A stretch of DNA of 17,058 bases from Firm-08 sp045541535. Its GTDB lineage: Bacteria; Bacillota; Clostridia; Oscillospirales; QAKW01. Location: contig JAZQJG010000042.1 of NCBI GenBank assembly GCA_045541535.1, positions 1 to 17,058 on the forward strand. Reading direction: 5' to 3'. Positions 1 through 6,925 of the stretch are shown here, piece after piece; positions within the stretch are counted from its first letter, which is position 1; each line of letters starts with the position of its first letter. A program made the translations under genes and the position numbers. Under the pieces are notes generated by a model. That model worked only from the letters and a program-made list of their open reading frames with translations, made no database searches and was not told where the DNA came from.

Positions 1-9
1 TTTCTCTAT

Positions 10-46
10 AAAAAAAAAAAAAACCCCCCAAAAACCACAGGGTTTT
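10..46 (-). terminator. Probable rho-independent terminator of the AraC/isomerase operon
   Basis: Reading the minus strand, a 6-bp perfect stem (AAAACC, loop CTGT, GGTTTT; plus-strand 31-46) is followed by a G6 run and then an uninterrupted T14 tract (plus-strand A run 10-23). It lies 24 bases beyond the stop codon of the isomerase gene. The stem is AT-rich and short and the T tract is separated from it by the G run, so this is a weaker terminator than the others in the window. Confidence 0.45.
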
Positions 47-69
47 CTCGGTCGTTTTTGTTTTTAAAA

Positions 70-1002
70 CTATTCTTCCAGCCGCGTGGCAAAGTAGCGG
101 CCAATGGCGGCGATATGCCGCAGAAATTCCGGCACCAGCGCCGGAGGAATCCGGGAGGGGAGTACCTGAGCAAAGGTTTCAAAGTTCAAGGTGCCGTTAT
201 AGCCCACGGCCTTCAGCGCCTCCAGCAGCTCCTCCCAAGGGAGGCTGGCGGCATAGGGGGCCAGATGGCTGTCGCCGGTGCCGTCGTTGTCGTGGAGATG
301 CAGAGCCTTGATGCGCTTGCCAAGGGTTGTGATATAATAGGTAAAATCAATATGGAGCAGATACAGATGGCCCGTGTCCAGACACAGACCGAAGCATTCC
401 TTGCCCGCCTTGGCGTTCAGAGCATCAATGAAATCGGCCGCCTTTTGGGCCTCGGAGCAATGACCGCTGACCCGCAGTTGATGGGGATCACCGGTAAACA
501 GATTTTCCAGACATACCGTTACGTTGGTCTCCAACAGGGTGGGGATCAGACTTTCGTACAGCTTGGCGTTCAGGGCATCCTGCTCTTCCACCGTGGGATG
601 CTCCAGTCCCCGTCTGCGGGAAATACCGTGGATGACCAGATAGGGACAGTTCGCTTCGTGACAGAGCAGAATACACTTTTTATATACCTCAATGGCATAG
701 TCCAGAAAATCGGGATGACGGCCGTTGTAGGAGAGGGTATAGGCAGGAAAAGGAGCGTGAGCCTGTCCGATCTTCAGTCCGTTTTCACGGATGGCATCCA
801 GATGCTCCTTCCAATAGGCCAGCACCGTTTCCATATCCTCGGTGAATACGCATTTGGCTTTCACGCCGTTTTCCAACACGTCGGCACGGGTCCAGGCGTG
901 ATCAATGTTCCAGTCCACTGCGTCAAAGCCGCTGTCCTTGATGAGCTTGTAGATTTCCTTGGGGCTGCCGCTCAGGCCGCCGTTTTGTACACTGATAAGC
1001 AT
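70..1002 (-). CDS. Sugar phosphate isomerase/epimerase, xylose-isomerase-like TIM barrel
   Basis: This is a 310-residue single-domain protein of the AP endonuclease family 2 / xylose-isomerase-like superfamily. These enzymes isomerise or epimerise small keto sugars or sugar derivatives using a divalent metal. The metal ligands expected for the fold are visible: Glu166 (CLENLF), Asp209 and His212 (CLDTGHL), His235/His237 (ALHLHDND) and Glu275 (NFETF). There is no signal peptide, so it should be cytoplasmic. The start at 1002 is chosen because an AAAGGAG ribosome binding site lies directly before it; the open frame extends 38 codons upstream, but only into the preceding gene. It follows the AraC regulator by 13 bases, and its ribosome binding site overlaps that gene's stop codon, so the two are co-transcribed and probably translationally coupled. 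The substrate cannot be read from the sequence; tagatose/psicose 3-epimerase-like, hydroxypyruvate-isomerase-like and inosose-related roles are all possible. Confidence 0.85.
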   Translation of the reverse strand: MLISVQNGGLSGSPKEIYKLIKDSGFDAVDWNIDHAWTRADVLENGVKAKCVFTEDMETVLAYWKEHLDAIRENGLKIGQAHAPFPAYTLSYNGRHPDFLDYAIEVYKKCILLCHEANCPYLVIHGISRRRGLEHPTVEEQDALNAKLYESLIPTLLETNVTVCLENLFTGDPHQLRVSGHCSEAQKAADFIDALNAKAGKECFGLCLDTGHLYLLHIDFTYYITTLGKRIKALHLHDNDGTGDSHLAPYAASLPWEELLEALKAVGYNGTLNFETFAQVLPSRIPPALVPEFLRHIAAIGRYFATRLEE

Positions 1003-1015
1003 ATTTTTTTCTCCT

Positions 1016-1804
1016 TTATACGGTATAATAACGGTTGCGATTGGCGTCCCGATATTTTTTCGGCGTGATGCCAAGCTCTTTTTTGATAATATAGTTAAAA
1101 TACACCTGACTGTCAAACCCGCAGGTCTCTGCGATCACTGCCAGAGACAACTCGGAATTGACCAACAGGTTTTTTGCCTTGCTGAGCCGCAATTCCAGTA
1201 GATAGCGATGGGGTGTTTTGCGCATAATTTCTTTAAAAACCACGTGGAAAAAGCTGGCGCTGAGATGAACACTGCCTGCCACGTCCTCCAGGGTGATATG
1301 CTCCCCCAAATGCTCCTGCATAAAGCGGACGGCCTCGTAAACCTCCGCATTATAGGCGGCGTATTTTCCGCCTGACGGAATGGCGGTGTGGCTGTAGGCG
1401 TACAGCAGGGCCACCATCTCACTCAGCTTACCAAATACCTGTAACTTATAGCCCGGCTGTTTTTGAGCCATGGCGTTGAAAATATCGTGAAAGAGCTGAT
1501 ACAGCGCCTGATTGTCTCCCACGGGGATCCGGGTAGGCAGCTTGTCCAGATATTCCAACAGCTCCGGCTGATCGCAGGAAAATTTGAGATAATAACAACT
1601 GAATTTTCCTTGACTCTGCCGTTGTTGTCCGGGGCGGAATACGCATACCTGTCCGCTGGGATAGGTAAAATTCTCGCCGTCTACAAAGCCGTTTGCTTCT
1701 GCCGAAGAGTACAGCTCAATTTCATAGTCCGAGAGAATGCGCAGGGGACTTTTCTTTTTAAAATGCGGGGAGAAGAATACGCCGTAGGCCGTAAGGTTAA
1801 ACAT
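1016..1804 (-). CDS. AraC-family transcriptional regulator
   Basis: This 262-residue protein has an N-terminal region of about 140 residues, compatible with the AraC cupin ligand-binding domain, and a C-terminal double helix-turn-helix at about residues 155-255. The second HTH carries the family signature (IAETCGFDSQVYFNYIIKKELGITPKKYR), in which the conserved GF and the closing G-x-TP-x-x-YR are clear. It is likely a cytoplasmic sugar-responsive activator or repressor. The start at 1804 has an AAAGGAG ribosome binding site with 7-base spacing. It is the first gene of a two-gene operon with the sugar isomerase, which suggests that it controls that enzyme or a related sugar pathway located elsewhere. 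The ligand is unknown. Direction of control (activation or repression) and autoregulation are inference only. Confidence 0.9.
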   Translation of the reverse strand: MFNLTAYGVFFSPHFKKKSPLRILSDYEIELYSSAEANGFVDGENFTYPSGQVCVFRPGQQRQSQGKFSCYYLKFSCDQPELLEYLDKLPTRIPVGDNQALYQLFHDIFNAMAQKQPGYKLQVFGKLSEMVALLYAYSHTAIPSGGKYAAYNAEVYEAVRFMQEHLGEHITLEDVAGSVHLSASFFHVVFKEIMRKTPHRYLLELRLSKAKNLLVNSELSLAVIAETCGFDSQVYFNYIIKKELGITPKKYRDANRNRYYTV

Positions 1805-1835
1805 CTTATCGCTCCTTTACGTTCACTTATCTATA

Positions 1836-1864
1836 ATTATATAAATATGGCTGGCAAAATACAA
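1836..1864 (-). promoter_or_regulatory. Sigma-A-type promoter of the AraC/isomerase operon
   Basis: On the minus strand a TTGTAT -35 box (plus-strand 1859-1864) and a perfect TATAAT -10 box (1836-1841) are 17 bp apart. This puts the transcription start about 25 bases before the AraC start codon. It is divergent from the cad promoter, with 27 bp between the two -35 boxes. Confidence 0.65.
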
Positions 1865-1891
1865 TATCTAAAATAAAATTTATGAATAATC

Positions 1892-1919
1892 TTGACAAAA
1901 GAAAAGCAAGTGTTATAAT
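1892..1919 (+). promoter_or_regulatory. Strong promoter of the metal-efflux operon
   Basis: The -35 box is a perfect TTGACA (1892-1897) and the -10 box a perfect TATAAT (1914-1919). The spacing is 16 bp, and a TGT extended -10 element lies immediately upstream of the -10 box. The predicted start is near 1926, inside the inverted repeat described next, so this is a strong promoter that needs a repressor. Confidence 0.85.
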
Positions 1920-1943
1920 ACATTTGAACAATCATTCAAATGT
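1920..1943. promoter_or_regulatory. CadC/SmtB-type operator (9-bp perfect inverted repeat)
   Basis: ACATTTGAA (1920-1928) and TTCAAATGT (1935-1943) are perfect inverted repeats with a 6-bp spacer. The TGAA..TTCA core matches what is known of ArsR/SmtB-family operators. It starts at the base after the -10 box and covers the predicted transcription start, ending just before the ribosome binding site of the repressor gene. Bound repressor would block transcription initiation. The assignment to the adjacent repressor is inference from position and family. Confidence 0.8.
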
Positions 1944-1956
1944 TGAGGTGAAAATA

Positions 1957-2307
1957 ATGAAACTGCCCTCCTGTGAATTTATCCACGCCCACGACGTCAT
2001 GGTGGAACGGGTACGGGATAGGATGCCCGCAGAGGAATCGCTGTACGATCTGGCCGAGCTGTACAAAATTTTCGGGGATTCCACCCGGATCAAGATTTTG
2101 CACGTACTGTTCGAGGCGGAGATGTGCGTTTGCGACATCGCATCTCTTTTGGAAATGAGCGTTTCTGCCATATCCCATCAGCTTCGAGTGTTGAAAAGCG
2201 CTCGTCTGGTGCGCTATCGCAAGGAGGGTAAGAGTGTTATTTACGCCTTGGCGGATGATCACGTACGCACCATTCTCGGTCAGGGAATGGAACATATTGA
2301 AGAATAA
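1957..2307 (+). CDS. cadC: CadC-type ArsR/SmtB metal-sensing repressor
   Basis: A 116-residue winged-helix repressor that releases DNA when it binds Zn, Cd or Pb. Both metal sites known from CadC are present. The alpha-3N site is made of Cys57 and Cys59 (MCVCD) plus N-terminal Cys6, with His10 and His12 nearby. The alpha-5 site is Asp100, His102, His113 and Glu116, with exactly the DxH-x10-HxxE spacing of SmtB/CadC. The recognition helix region is SVSAISHQLRVLKSARLV, typical of the family. An in-frame start exists 25 codons upstream, but ATG 1957 is preferred: it has GAGGTG six bases before it, and the upstream start would lie before the -10 box. It is the first gene of the operon with the HMA protein and the ATPase and is presumably autoregulated through the inverted repeat. 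S. aureus CadC uses two N-terminal cysteines; only one is seen here, with histidines close by. Confidence 0.92.
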   Translation: MKLPSCEFIHAHDVMVERVRDRMPAEESLYDLAELYKIFGDSTRIKILHVLFEAEMCVCDIASLLEMSVSAISHQLRVLKSARLVRYRKEGKSVIYALADDHVRTILGQGMEHIEE

Positions 2308-2319
2308 GGAGTAAGAGTT

Positions 2320-2538
2320 ATGAGAAAAACGTTTATTTTGGAAGATTTGGATTGCGCCCATTGCGCCGCCAAAATGGAGGCGGGCATTCGCAACATTCCC
2401 GGTGTGAAGGAATGCACCATCAGCTTTTTGGCGCAAAAGCTGGTGATTGAAGCAGAGGACGAGCGCTTTGACGAGATTATGAAGGAGGCAGTGGCCATCT
2501 GTAAAAAAGTGGAGCCCGACTGTACGATCGTATTATGA
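2320..2538 (+). CDS. Free-standing HMA heavy-metal-binding protein
   Basis: This 72-residue protein is a single ferredoxin-like heavy-metal-associated domain with the CxxC motif (LDCAHCA, Cys12 and Cys15). In most CadA/ZntA ATPases this domain is fused to the pump's N terminus. Here it is a separate protein whose stop codon overlaps the start of the pump gene (ATGA at 2535-2538), so the two should be made together. It probably binds Zn, Cd or Pb in the cytosol and delivers or senses metal for the pump; that role is inference. A TAAGGAG ribosome binding site overlaps the repressor's stop codon. The 12-base gap to the repressor fits one transcript. Confidence 0.9.
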   Translation: MRKTFILEDLDCAHCAAKMEAGIRNIPGVKECTISFLAQKLVIEAEDERFDEIMKEAVAICKKVEPDCTIVL

Positions 2539-4385
2539 AACTGAGTGCAAAACAAAAGCGGGAACGCAGAGATATTTTAATTTGTCTCGGCATCTTCGTG
2601 GTGACGGTGGCGATCTGCAAGCTGTTTTCGTTACCCGTCTGGGCCGAATTATTGTTGTACCTGATCCCCTATTTTTTCAGTGGGCACAAAATTTTGCTTA
2701 CCGCCGGCAAAAATATTTTGCGGGGACAGATCTTTGATGAAAAATTTTTGATGGCGTTGGCTACCGTGGGCGCCCTGATTATCGGGGAATATCCCGAGGC
2801 GGTCTTCGTAATGCTGTTCTTCCGTGTGGGAGAGCTCTTTGAAAAAGTTGCGGTGGGTAACAGCCGCCGCAACATTGCCGCTCTGATGGATATCCGACCC
2901 GATCGGGCAAACGTGGAACGGGCGGGGGAGGTTTTGACTCTCTCTCCGGAAGAAGTCAGCGTCGGGGAGGTCATCGTGATTCGCCCCGGCGAGCGTATTC
3001 CGCTGGACGGTGAGATCGTGGAGGGTAGCTCGTCATTGGATCGCTCTGCTCTTACCGGTGAATCTTTGTCTGTGGACGTCACGGCGGGTGAGAGTGTGGC
3101 CAGCGGTTGCATCAATCAAAGCGGCCTGCTTCGTGTGCGGGTAACCCGTGATTTTTCCGCCTCCACCGCCACCCGCATTATGGAATTGGTGGAAAATTCT
3201 TCTCTTCATAAGGCCAAAACCGAAAGCTTTATCACCCGTTTTGCCCGTTATTATACCCCCGTGGTGGTAATTTCTGCCTTGTTGGTAGCTTTGGTGCCGC
3301 CGATTTTTATGGGCAATTGGTTTGATTGGATTCACAAGGCGCTGATCTTTTTGGTGGTGAGTTGTCCTTGCGCTTTGGTCATCAGCGTGCCCCTTACCTT
3401 TTTCGGCGGCATCGGCGGCGCCGGTAAAAAGGGTATTCTCATCAAGGGCGCCAACTTTTTGGAAACGTTGTCTTCCGTTAAAACGGTGGTCTTTGATAAA
3501 ACCGGTACCCTCACACGGGGTGAGTTCGTGGTAACCGCCGTTCATCCCCATCAGATCAACGAGGAGTCCTTGTTGGAATATGCGGCCCTGGCCGAAAGCG
3601 GCAGCCTGCATCCGATCGCCGCCTCCTTGCTTCACGCCTACGGGAAACGGGCAGATGCCACCCGTGTGCGGGAAATTGAAGAGATGTCCGGTCACGGTGT
3701 CAGCGCCTTGGTAGATGGTAAACGGGTGCTGGTAGGTAATCATAAGCTGATGGAGACCCACGGGGTGGATTATCACAACTGTCACAAGGCGGGCACTATC
3801 GTCCACGTGGCAGTGGAGGGAGAATATGCCGGACATATCGTGATCTCCGACCGCCTCAAGGAGGATGCTGTCACCGCCGTAGCCGGCCTTAACCGTGCAG
3901 GCATCCGTACCGTTATGCTGACGGGCGACCGCGCCGAGGTGGGGCAGAGCGTGGCCGACGAATTGGGTATTGCCGAGGTCCATACCGAGCTGTTGCCGGA
4001 GGGAAAGGTGCAGGTAGTGGAAAAACTGCTGGCTGACACCGATGGTAAACTGGCCTTTGTTGGGGACGGCATCAACGACGCTCCCGTATTGGCCCGCGCC
4101 GATATCGGTATTGCCATGGGCGCTCTGGGCAGTGACGCCGCCATTGAAGCGGCCGACGTGGTGCTGATGGATGATAAGCCTACCGGTGTGATCACTGTTA
4201 TGGGCGTGGCCAAACGCACCGGCAGTATTGTGCGCCAGAACATTGTTTTTGCTCTGGGCATCAAATTTGCGGTGATGGTACTGGCCTTGCTGGGATATGA
4301 GAATATGTGGTTGGCCGGCTTTGCCGACGTGGGCGTTTCGGTGCTGGCGATTCTTAACGCCACCCGCGCCTTAAAAGTAAGATAA
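2535..4385 (+). CDS. cadA: P1B-type Zn/Cd/Pb-exporting ATPase
   Basis: A 616-residue P-type ATPase that pumps heavy-metal ions out of the cell at the cost of ATP. Visible motifs in order: actuator TGES (174-177), membrane metal site CPC (277-279), phosphorylated Asp321 in DKTGTL, HP of the nucleotide-binding domain (359-360), TGDR (463-466), GDGINDAP (510-517), and in the last helices Lys577 (ALGIKF) and Asp598 (ADVGVS). The CPC together with the Lys and Asp of helices 7 and 8 is the P1B-2 (Zn/Cd/Pb) pattern rather than the copper pattern. The N terminus begins directly with membrane helices and lacks the usual fused HMA domain, which is encoded by the overlapping gene before it. A hydrophilic patch with His and Cys occurs at 410-418 (VDYHNCHKA). 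The gene ends two bases before a strong terminator and is the last of its operon. Confidence 0.95.
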   Translation: MKLSAKQKRERRDILICLGIFVVTVAICKLFSLPVWAELLLYLIPYFFSGHKILLTAGKNILRGQIFDEKFLMALATVGALIIGEYPEAVFVMLFFRVGELFEKVAVGNSRRNIAALMDIRPDRANVERAGEVLTLSPEEVSVGEVIVIRPGERIPLDGEIVEGSSSLDRSALTGESLSVDVTAGESVASGCINQSGLLRVRVTRDFSASTATRIMELVENSSLHKAKTESFITRFARYYTPVVVISALLVALVPPIFMGNWFDWIHKALIFLVVSCPCALVISVPLTFFGGIGGAGKKGILIKGANFLETLSSVKTVVFDKTGTLTRGEFVVTAVHPHQINEESLLEYAALAESGSLHPIAASLLHAYGKRADATRVREIEEMSGHGVSALVDGKRVLVGNHKLMETHGVDYHNCHKAGTIVHVAVEGEYAGHIVISDRLKEDAVTAVAGLNRAGIRTVMLTGDRAEVGQSVADELGIAEVHTELLPEGKVQVVEKLLADTDGKLAFVGDGINDAPVLARADIGIAMGALGSDAAIEAADVVLMDDKPTGVITVMGVAKRTGSIVRQNIVFALGIKFAVMVLALLGYENMWLAGFADVGVSVLAILNATRALKVR

Positions 4386-4386
4386 G

Positions 4387-4413
4387 AAAAAGGAGCCTTC
4401 GGGCTCTTTTTTT
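4387..4413 (+). terminator. Rho-independent terminator of the metal-efflux operon
   Basis: A GC-rich stem GAGCC/GGCTC with a TTCG tetraloop (4393-4406) is extended by an A run pairing with the T tract and followed by T7. It starts two bases after the ATPase stop codon. Confidence 0.9.
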
Positions 4414-4414
4414 C

Positions 4415-4443
4415 TTGAACTGCGTATTTTGCTGTGCTATAAT
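4415..4443 (+). promoter_or_regulatory. Promoter of the alpha-galactosidase gene
   Basis: TTGAAC (4415-4420) and a perfect TATAAT (4438-4443) are 17 bp apart, with a TGC extended -10. It begins immediately after the previous terminator. The predicted start near 4450 leaves a 5' UTR of about 120 bases. Confidence 0.8.
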
Positions 4444-4469
4444 AATATAAACACAAAAGGGTAGATCTT

Positions 4470-4535
4470 ATGGAGATGGAAAAAATCATTTCTAAAATGA
4501 TCCCGGTATATGTACCGTGTATGTGGCCGGAGTGA
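4470..4535 (+). CDS. Possible 21-codon leader peptide before the alpha-galactosidase
   Basis: An ATG at 4470 opens a 21-codon frame (residues MEMEKIISKM then IPVYVPCMWPE). It is preceded by AAAGGG (4456-4461) at a proper 8-base spacing and ends 37 bases before the alpha-galactosidase start. It lies entirely within the predicted 5' UTR. A small hairpin (CGGTA..TACCG, 4504-4517) lies inside it. It may be a regulatory leader, a degraded gene remnant, or a chance frame. I recognise no family. No run of regulatory codons is seen. Confidence 0.3.
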   Translation: MEMEKIISKMIPVYVPCMWPE

Positions 4536-4572
4536 TGAAAAATCCGTAAAATCTATCAGAAAGGTTAATAAA

Positions 4573-6780
4573 ATGATTATTTATAACGAAGAGAAAAAGA
4601 CGTTTACTCTACATACCCGCAACACCAGCTATCAGATCAAGATCTCCGAATTCGGTCATCTGTTGCACACCTACTACGGCAGTCGCATTGCCGACGAGGA
4701 TCTTTCCTACGCCGTGGTGACCCGTACCCGTTCCTTCACCACCGTGCCCGCCGACGTAGAGCCGAGAAACGATTATTGTCTGGATAATCTGCCCCAGGAA
4801 TTTGCTTCCGACGGTGTGGGTGATTTCCGTGTGGGCTCCATTGAATTTGTGAACGGTAACGGCTCACACGCCTTTGACGGCAGATATTTCGGCCATAAGA
4901 TCTACGAGGGTAAATACCGTCTGCCCGGTCTGCCCGGCGTCCGTGCCATTGAGGGGGAGAACACCCAGAGTCTGGAGATCTGCCTGATGGATGCGGCCAG
5001 CGAGGTCTGCGTTACGCTGTATTACGCCGTTTTTGAGGAAAAGGACGTTATCACCCGTGCGGTACGTGTGACCAACAACGCCGGTACTGAGGGCCATTTG
5101 CGCCGGATTATGTCTGCCACGTTGGATTTTTGCGGAGTGGATATGGACGTCATTCATTTCTGGGGCAATCACAACCGTGAGCGCCAGATGGAACGCCTGC
5201 CCATCAATCGCGGCGTGCTCCAATTTGGCTCCACCCGTGGCGAGACCTCCCATTACGAAAACAATTCTCTGGTAGTCTGTGAGCGTGGCGCCACCGAGGA
5301 TGCGGGCGACTGCTACGGTCTGTCCTTTATGTACAGCGGCAATTTCCTCTTCGAAGCGCAAAAGAGCTCCTATAACGATACCCGTGTGGTGTTGGGCATC
5401 CATCCTCGTCAGTTTGATTGGGAGCTGTCCGACGAGCGCAGCTTCTTTGCTCCCGAGGTGGTGCTGTCCTTCAGCGCCAACGGTCTTACCGCTCTTTCCC
5501 ACAATTTCCACGATATCTACCGTGAAAATCTGTGCCCCTCCAAATATATGAAATTGCCCCGTCCCGTGCTGGTCAACAACTGGGAAGCCACCCATATGGA
5601 GTTTGACGGAGACAAAATCGTGGACATCGGCAGAGAAGCGGTCAAAATGGGTGTGGATCTGCTGGTGCTGGACGACGGTTGGTTTGGTAAGCGTGACAAC
5701 GATCGCAGTGGTTTGGGCGATTGGTTTGTCAACGAGAAAAAGATGGGCGGCACCCTTTCCGACGTGGTGCGCCGTGTCAATGAATTGGGTCTCAAATTCG
5801 GCCTGTGGTTTGAGCCGGAAATGATCAGCCCCGACTCCGATCTCTACCGCGCTCATCCCGAGTGGGCCATCGCCATTCCCGGCCGTGCTCCGGCATTGGG
5901 CCGTCATCAGCTGTTGCTGGACTTTTCCAGAGAGGACGTACAGGACTATATTATCAAAGTGGTCAACGACGTGCTGGACAGCGCCAACATTGAATACGTA
6001 AAATGGGATTTCAACCGTGTGCTCACCGACGTTTATTCTCTGGCCTTGCCCGCCGAGCGGCAGGGAGAGGTGTTCCATCGCTTCGTGTTGGGCCTGTATC
6101 GGGTAATGGACGGTATTATGTGGGCTCATCCCGACATCCTCTTTGAGGGCTGTTCGGGTGGCGGCGGGCGCTTTGATGCGGCTATGCTGTATTATCAGCC
6201 CCAGATCTGGGCTTCGGATAATACCGACGCCATTGACCGTCTGTTCATCCAATACGGCACCTCCTTCTTCTATCCCATCTCTTCCGTGGGCTCCCATATC
6301 TCCGTTTCTCCCAACATCCGTACCAAGCGCCCCGCCTCCTTCCACACCCGCAGTGTGGTGGCAATGAGCGGTTCCTTCGGCTACGAACTGGACACCACGG
6401 CGATGAGCGAGGAGGACAAGGCCTTCTGTAAGGAGCAAAGCGATCTTTACCGTAAATATCAGCCCCTGATTTATAACGGCGATTACTACCGTGTCAGCGG
6501 TCCCTTTGACGACGAATATATGACCACCTGGAACTTTGTTTCCAAGGATAAGAACACGGCGCTGGCCAACGCCGTAATGCTCAAGCCCTCCACCCACGAC
6601 ATTCAGCTTTTTGTGCGTGTCAAGGGTCTGGATCCTCAAAAGATGTATCGCATTGAAGGGGAGGGCGCCCCTGCCCATCCCGTCTCCGGTCAGGCACTGG
6701 CCAAGCTGGGTATCCCCGTAGCCAACGTCCGTTTGCCCGAATACACCGCTTTCCAGTTCTATCTGACGGCTGTAAATTGA
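4573..6780 (+). CDS. Alpha-galactosidase, glycoside hydrolase family 36
   Basis: A 735-residue retaining GH36 enzyme that removes terminal alpha-1,6-galactose from melibiose, raffinose, stachyose and similar plant oligosaccharides. The N-terminal beta-sandwich is followed by the TIM-barrel motifs: LVNNWEAT, LDDGWFG (Asp367, Asp368), GLWFEPEM, YVKWDFNR with nucleophile Asp479, CSGGGGRFD, and WASDNTD with acid/base Asp549. The 70-residue spacing between the two catalytic aspartates matches the known AgaA enzymes (478/548), and the length is typical of the group-I tetrameric bacterial forms. No signal peptide is seen, so the substrate must be imported first; no transporter is in the window. ATG 4573 is chosen over an in-frame ATG 21 codons upstream, because AAAGGT lies seven bases before it and the family N terminus (MIIYNEEKKTF) begins here. 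It is transcribed alone between its own promoter and terminator. Confidence 0.96.
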   Translation: MIIYNEEKKTFTLHTRNTSYQIKISEFGHLLHTYYGSRIADEDLSYAVVTRTRSFTTVPADVEPRNDYCLDNLPQEFASDGVGDFRVGSIEFVNGNGSHAFDGRYFGHKIYEGKYRLPGLPGVRAIEGENTQSLEICLMDAASEVCVTLYYAVFEEKDVITRAVRVTNNAGTEGHLRRIMSATLDFCGVDMDVIHFWGNHNRERQMERLPINRGVLQFGSTRGETSHYENNSLVVCERGATEDAGDCYGLSFMYSGNFLFEAQKSSYNDTRVVLGIHPRQFDWELSDERSFFAPEVVLSFSANGLTALSHNFHDIYRENLCPSKYMKLPRPVLVNNWEATHMEFDGDKIVDIGREAVKMGVDLLVLDDGWFGKRDNDRSGLGDWFVNEKKMGGTLSDVVRRVNELGLKFGLWFEPEMISPDSDLYRAHPEWAIAIPGRAPALGRHQLLLDFSREDVQDYIIKVVNDVLDSANIEYVKWDFNRVLTDVYSLALPAERQGEVFHRFVLGLYRVMDGIMWAHPDILFEGCSGGGGRFDAAMLYYQPQIWASDNTDAIDRLFIQYGTSFFYPISSVGSHISVSPNIRTKRPASFHTRSVVAMSGSFGYELDTTAMSEEDKAFCKEQSDLYRKYQPLIYNGDYYRVSGPFDDEYMTTWNFVSKDKNTALANAVMLKPSTHDIQLFVRVKGLDPQKMYRIEGEGAPAHPVSGQALAKLGIPVANVRLPEYTAFQFYLTAVN

Positions 6781-6787
6781 TTTTTTT

Positions 6788-6822
6788 GAAAGAGGCGTGG
6801 AAGCACGCCTCTTTCTCTTTTG
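6788..6822 (+). terminator. Rho-independent terminator of the alpha-galactosidase gene
   Basis: A perfect 12-bp stem (GAAAGAGGCGTG, loop GAAG, CACGCCTCTTTC; 6788-6815) is followed by a T-rich tail. It begins seven bases after the stop codon. The A/T sequence on both sides could also stop transcription from the other strand, but no gene there needs it. Confidence 0.92.
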
Positions 6823-6855
6823 TATAAAAATATTTGTAAAAACGCAAATTATTTG

Positions 6856-6884
6856 TTGCTTTTTTAGTAATTATAATATATAAT
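6856..6884 (+). promoter_or_regulatory. Promoter of the first EEP lipoprotein gene
   Basis: TTGCTT (6856-6861) and TATAAT (6879-6884) are 17 bp apart in a very AT-rich stretch. A second TATAAT at 6872-6877 overlaps but has no good -35 box. The predicted 5' UTR is about 35 bases. Confidence 0.6.
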
Positions 6885-6925
6885 AATTCTGTAACATTAT
6901 GAACTCGTGGAAGGAGCGAATGATT

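Noticed and set aside
58..1068. A 336-codon plus-strand open frame opposite the isomerase
   Set aside because: It has no good ribosome binding site or domain, and the minus-strand gene has its metal ligands, ribosome binding site and operon partner.
3033..3983. A 316-codon minus-strand open frame inside the ATPase gene
   Set aside because: It lies entirely within the motif-complete ATPase and has no recognisable protein features.
4444..4572. The alpha-galactosidase 5' UTR considered as a riboswitch
   Set aside because: At about 120 bases it contains only one 5-bp hairpin and no terminator-like or conserved aptamer structure that I can recognise.
4864..6678. A 604-codon open frame on the minus strand, opposite the alpha-galactosidase
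   Set aside because: It is a codon-bias shadow: the plus-strand gene has every GH36 motif, and the antisense translation is rich in His, Gly and Val with no recognisable domain.
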